A DNA stretch of 8,317 bases from Acidobacteriota bacterium. Lineage in GTDB: Bacteria; Acidobacteriota; Terriglobia; Terriglobales; Acidobacteriaceae. Under the pieces are notes generated by a model that was not told where the DNA came from, did no database searches, and saw only the letters and a list, made by a program, of their open reading frames with translations. Shown here piece after piece: positions 4,738-8,317 of this stretch. The position numbers and the translations under genes were made by a program. The stretch lies in the NCBI GenBank assembly GCA_021799945.1, contig JAJYZK010000122.1, forward strand, positions 1-8,317. Reading direction: 5' to 3'. Positions within the stretch are counted from its first letter, which is position 1. Each line of letters starts with the position of its first letter.

Positions 4738-7700
4738 TCAGAAGGTAATCTTGCCGCTGAGCTGGATGATTCGGCCCGGTGAGGAGCTGGTGATCAACCC
4801 CTGCAACGGATCGCCGATTCCGTTGTCGATGGAGGAGCCTCCGCCCGATCCGCCGGTGGCCAAACCGCCGACGTTCAGATTGTATTGGGTGCGGTTGAAG
4901 GCGTTGAACATGTCCACATGGAATTGGAACTGCGCCCGTTCGGTAATGGGGAAGTATTTCGCTATGCCCATATCCCAGTCATTGATTCCGGGCTGGCGCA
5001 GGAAGTTACGGCCCGTATTGCCGTAGGTGCCGGCGGCGGGCTGGGTGAAGCAGGCCATGTTGATGCGCTGGAATTTTTGCGTCAGATTGCCGTGAATGTT
5101 GCAGCCCGGCACATAATTGCCGCGTTGAAACTGCGTGTCGTCCAGGCCGCTCACGTCGGTTCCCTGGATGCTATAGGGAAATCCGGTTTGGAAGGTCGTG
5201 ATGCCGGAGAGCTGCCATCCGCCCAGGACCGCGTTTTCAGCCTGATTCATGTCGCCCATGAATCTCTGACCCCGCCCGACCGGGAGCTGGTAGACGTAGC
5301 TGGCGACAAAGCGATTGTTGACCTCGAAGTCGGAGGGGCCGTAGTCGAGATTGGGATCGTGGTTATTCATGAATCCCTGGTAACCGGAACCCGTGGCCCC
5401 AACGCCGGCCGCGGCGGACTTATCGTCCATGCTCTTGGCCCAGGTGTAGATTGCGGTCAGCGCGGTATTGCCTTGACGGCGCTCGAACTGCACATTCATC
5501 GCGTTGTAGTTGGAATAACCGGCGAATTTGCTATCGATATAAAAGCCGGTGAAGTTGGGGTAAGGCAAGCGGGTGGAGGTCGGGCATGGGGCCACCGTGG
5601 GCGTCGGAATCTGCTGGCAGAAGGCCAGGCTGGATGCGGGAATGGAGTACGGCTGCGCGATGTTCTGCCGGTCCAGCAGATGGGTTCCCTTGGTGCCGAT
5701 ATAGTTGATTTCGATGGTCGTATTGCGCGCGATCTCGCGCTGAATGGAGAGCGTCCTGGATTGGACATAGGGATCCAGAGGATCTTCCGATTCAATCACC
5801 GCGATAAACGAAAGCGTGGAGACCGGGAAGGACGTTAGCTTGTTGAAGGCGGGGAACAAATTGTTCCCGATCTTCGTGATAAGCGGGTTCTGGGTCGGGG
5901 TGAGGCTGTTGCGGATGCTGTAGGGGTAGATGTCGGCGGAGTCGTCGATCTCGCGCCCCTCGAAGGAATCGTAGAAGAGCCCGAAGCCGGCGCGGATGAC
6001 GGTTTTATTGTCCGGCAGGGAATAGGCGAATCCGACGCGCGGCGCAAACGGGTACCAGGGCGCCGGACGGGGAATTCTTCCGCAGTACCGGAGAATGGGA
6101 CCGCCGTTGTAGCCGACGCCGGGGGCCACCCCATCCGTCGTAAGCTGGGGATCGGCATAGCAAAGGCCGCCTTGCGTGTTGGTCGTATCCAGCCAGAAGA
6201 AGTGATTGTGGGCCTCATAGGCCGCCGCACGGTAATCCCAGCGCAGTCCCATGTTGACCACCAGCCTCTGGTTGACTTTGAAGTCGTCCTGGAAGTACGG
6301 CGCAAAGTATCCGAAGACGTGGTCTTGCGGGTTGCCGGCCTGGTTGGTCGGGCTCAACGGTCCGGGCACAAAGCCGCCGACGCCGGCGTAGTAGCCGGTC
6401 AGCATGTCGCCGATAGCGTTGCCCGTACCGCAAAGGGCGGTGGCGTTCGGGCAGTTGATGTTGTTGGTCTGCACGTTCTGAGCGGTATAACTCCAATCGC
6501 CATAAAAGTCGTCATCCAGGTTCCGGATGAGCTGCCAGGTTCTCCGGTCGAAGCCCATGGTGAAGGTATGCCGGCCATGGATGCTGGTGAAGTCGTCGGC
6601 GTATTCCCAGGCGGGCATCACGGATCCCGTATACGCGTTGATCGGGCCGCCGAAGCCCGAGTACTGAGAGAGCCCGATGTCCGGCCAAGTCTGTTGAAGC
6701 GCGATGAAATGGGTGAAAACGCCAGTCTCCCCGAGCTGACTGACGGCTGCGGCCGGCGGGGGCGGGGCGCCTTGCGGAGCCTGCGAGTTGAGATAACCGA
6801 AGCGGAAGTTATTCACGTTCGCCTGGCCCAGGTTGATGGTGTGGGATATTTCCCAGTTCTCCTGCTTTTCGTACTGGGTTTCAATTCCGTACACCAGAGA
6901 TGCGGTGTTGTCGGCGCTGTTCTGGTAGGTCGAGTACGTCCCGCGGCCGAAGAGCAGGCCATATTTCCCCAGAGATTCGTCCAGACGGTAGGTCTGCTGG
7001 TTGGTGGAGAGCGGCAGGCCGATATTCTCAATAAAGTTGGGCAGGCCCTCCGCCGCGTTGGGAACCGTGGGGGTGGCGAAGTATCCGTACTGGATGGCCA
7101 CCTGAGCCAGGCGCGAGGTGATGGCGCTGGTCGGGATTACGTTGTTGGGATACGCATGTCCGGTCAACGGATTCACCGGCATGCAGTTCTGCCCCACGCT
7201 CAGGAGCTTTACGCAATCCGGAGTTCCATAGGCGGGAAGCGGGCCTCCGGGAAGTCCCAGACTCGGCTGCGTCTGATAGGTCTCGGCCGAGAAGTTGCCG
7301 GTGAGAGTCGGCGGGTTGGGAACCGAGTCTTCCACTCTGGCCCCGTTGATGATGCGCCAGCCCTCGTAGTTGGCCATGAAGAATGTGTGGTTCTTGCCGT
7401 TGTAGAGCTTGGGAAAAACCACCGGACCGCTCAGGACGTATCCGAATTGATTCTGCCGCAGCTCCGGGTTCACCGTGGGCACGGCCGCGCTGTAATCGCT
7501 GGCTGTGGGAAAGGGCTTGGCGTCGAAGGCGTCGTTCCGGTTGAACTCCCAAAGCGATCCGTGAAGCTGATTGGTTCCGTTCTGGCTGATGAGGTTGATT
7601 TGGCTGGCGCTGAAGCCATACTGGGCAGAGTAGGTGCCGCTCTCCACCTTGAACTCCTTGATTGCATCCTGGGAAAGGATCACGGCGGGGGTCACCAGCG

Positions 7701-8316
7701 CTTGATCGGTATTGACCAACCCATCCAGCGTGTAGTTATTGCCTTCCGGTCGGCCGCCATTGATGCTGACCGCGTTGCCTACGCCCTGCAGCATCGTCCC
7801 CTGCTCGCCGCCCACCGTCACCGCGCCGGCGCCGACCAGCAGCAATTGCATGAAGTTCCGCCCGTTCAGGGGCAGGTCGGCGACTTGCGTGCCGCTCATG
7901 TAGTTGGTCAGCGCTTCGTTGTCGGTATCCAAAGCCACCTGGGTCGAAGCTACGGTGATGGTCTCCGTTACCTGCCCGGGCGTCAGCGCCGTATTGACGC
8001 GCGCCTCCTGGCCCACCGACAGGGTGAAGGCCTCGCTGACGGACTTTGCGAATCCGGGAGCTTCGGCGGTCACCGAGTAGCGCCCCGGGTTGAGATAGGG
8101 CACGAAATAGTCGCCGGCGCCCGTGGTCACAGCCTTGTGAACAACCCCCGTATCGACGTTCGTTACTTCAATCGCCGCGTTCGGCACCACCGCGCCGGTC
8201 TTGTCGGTGACCGTTCCAAGAACGGCTCCGGTCGCCCCCGTCTGTCCAAGCAGGCGCGCTGCCGTCCCCGCGATCAGGGCGCAAAACAGAAAGAGGGAAC
8301 ACGCTTTTCTGGCCAT
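4738..8316 (-). CDS. TonB-dependent receptor with carboxypeptidase-regulatory-like N-terminal domain (Oar-like)
   Basis: A 1192-residue outer-membrane receptor of the acidobacterial Oar-like class, expected to import large substrates such as oligosaccharides using TonB energy; the ligand is unknown. Residues 1-25 are a signal peptide (basic ARK, then a hydrophobic core). Residues 29-112 are a carboxypeptidase-D regulatory-like beta-sandwich, with GTVTDKTGAVVPNAAIEV at its start and YFVPYLNPGRYSV in the middle. ETITVAS (118-124) resembles a TonB box. The plug follows (about 130-250), with the family motifs DLPLNGRNFMQLL, INGGRPEGNNYTLDG and VESGTYSAQYG. The rest is the 22-strand barrel, including VVNMGLRWDYR near 690 and DMFNAFNRTQYN close to the end. 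The protein finishes in LSGKITF with a terminal Phe, the usual signal for BAM-dependent barrel insertion. The ATG at 8316 gives a proper signal peptide, but the ribosome binding site lies outside the window. No frame break is seen. Confidence 0.92.
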   Translation of the reverse strand: MARKACSLFLFCALIAGTAARLLGQTGATGAVLGTVTDKTGAVVPNAAIEVTNVDTGVVHKAVTTGAGDYFVPYLNPGRYSVTAEAPGFAKSVSEAFTLSVGQEARVNTALTPGQVTETITVASTQVALDTDNEALTNYMSGTQVADLPLNGRNFMQLLLVGAGAVTVGGEQGTMLQGVGNAVSINGGRPEGNNYTLDGLVNTDQALVTPAVILSQDAIKEFKVESGTYSAQYGFSASQINLISQNGTNQLHGSLWEFNRNDAFDAKPFPTASDYSAAVPTVNPELRQNQFGYVLSGPVVFPKLYNGKNHTFFMANYEGWRIINGARVEDSVPNPPTLTGNFSAETYQTQPSLGLPGGPLPAYGTPDCVKLLSVGQNCMPVNPLTGHAYPNNVIPTSAITSRLAQVAIQYGYFATPTVPNAAEGLPNFIENIGLPLSTNQQTYRLDESLGKYGLLFGRGTYSTYQNSADNTASLVYGIETQYEKQENWEISHTINLGQANVNNFRFGYLNSQAPQGAPPPPAAAVSQLGETGVFTHFIALQQTWPDIGLSQYSGFGGPINAYTGSVMPAWEYADDFTSIHGRHTFTMGFDRRTWQLIRNLDDDFYGDWSYTAQNVQTNNINCPNATALCGTGNAIGDMLTGYYAGVGGFVPGPLSPTNQAGNPQDHVFGYFAPYFQDDFKVNQRLVVNMGLRWDYRAAAYEAHNHFFWLDTTNTQGGLCYADPQLTTDGVAPGVGYNGGPILRYCGRIPRPAPWYPFAPRVGFAYSLPDNKTVIRAGFGLFYDSFEGREIDDSADIYPYSIRNSLTPTQNPLITKIGNNLFPAFNKLTSFPVSTLSFIAVIESEDPLDPYVQSRTLSIQREIARNTTIEINYIGTKGTHLLDRQNIAQPYSIPASSLAFCQQIPTPTVAPCPTSTRLPYPNFTGFYIDSKFAGYSNYNAMNVQFERRQGNTALTAIYTWAKSMDDKSAAAGVGATGSGYQGFMNNHDPNLDYGPSDFEVNNRFVASYVYQLPVGRGQRFMGDMNQAENAVLGGWQLSGITTFQTGFPYSIQGTDVSGLDDTQFQRGNYVPGCNIHGNLTQKFQRINMACFTQPAAGTYGNTGRNFLRQPGINDWDMGIAKYFPITERAQFQFHVDMFNAFNRTQYNLNVGGLATGGSGGGSSIDNGIGDPLQGLITSSSPGRIIQLSGKITF

Positions 8317-8317
8317 G

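Noticed and set aside
4885..5838. 317-codon open frame on the plus strand inside the receptor gene
   Set aside because: It is antisense to a well-conserved receptor barrel; the valine/glycine-rich translation shows no known motif.
4738..8316. Frameshift or degeneration of the receptor gene
   Set aside because: The reading frame is open from signal peptide to the terminal Phe and all expected plug and barrel motifs are in order.

Overview
The window looks like a chromosomal segment from an Acidobacteriota bacterium, most like the Solibacter/Bryobacter group. This is inferred from a very long Oar-like TonB-dependent receptor with an N-terminal carboxypeptidase-regulatory domain, a secreted TPR protein, a secreted PQQ-type sugar dehydrogenase, and GC-rich codon use throughout. 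No rRNA, tRNA, CRISPR array or intact mobile element was seen.

Left part (1-2840, all minus strand). A rhamnulokinase gene (rhaB, running off the left edge) lies directly downstream of a class II aldolase gene, and the two overlap by the four bases GTGA. Together they would phosphorylate L-rhamnulose and split the product into DHAP and L-lactaldehyde. The aldolase has a C-terminal Ala/Pro linker and an amphipathic helix that resemble a bacterial-microcompartment (BMC) encapsulation peptide. This is the most interesting signal in the window and suggests shell-protein genes beyond the left edge. Upstream of the aldolase is an exported TPR-repeat protein, probably starting at a TTG codon; a weak terminator and a weak promoter lie between the two.

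Middle (2841-4469). A non-coding stretch of about 370 bases separates the divergent TPR and sugar-dehydrogenase genes. On the plus strand it ends in a compact leader: a possible promoter, an 8-bp hairpin with a Shine-Dalgarno-like loop, and a 12-codon open frame whose stop overlaps the next start (ATGA). The downstream gene encodes a periplasmic glucose/sorbosone dehydrogenase-family protein. It has Gln at the position where I expect the family's catalytic His.

Right part (4470-8317). Between two convergent genes lies a decayed fragment of what looks like an IS630-type transposase N-terminus on the minus strand. A strong 13-bp stem terminator follows, serving the 1192-residue TonB-dependent receptor on the minus strand, whose likely ATG is at the right edge. 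The theme is plant or microbial sugar use: receptor-mediated uptake, periplasmic sugar oxidation, and deoxy-sugar catabolism. The genes form at least three separate transcription units, so that joint role is inference.
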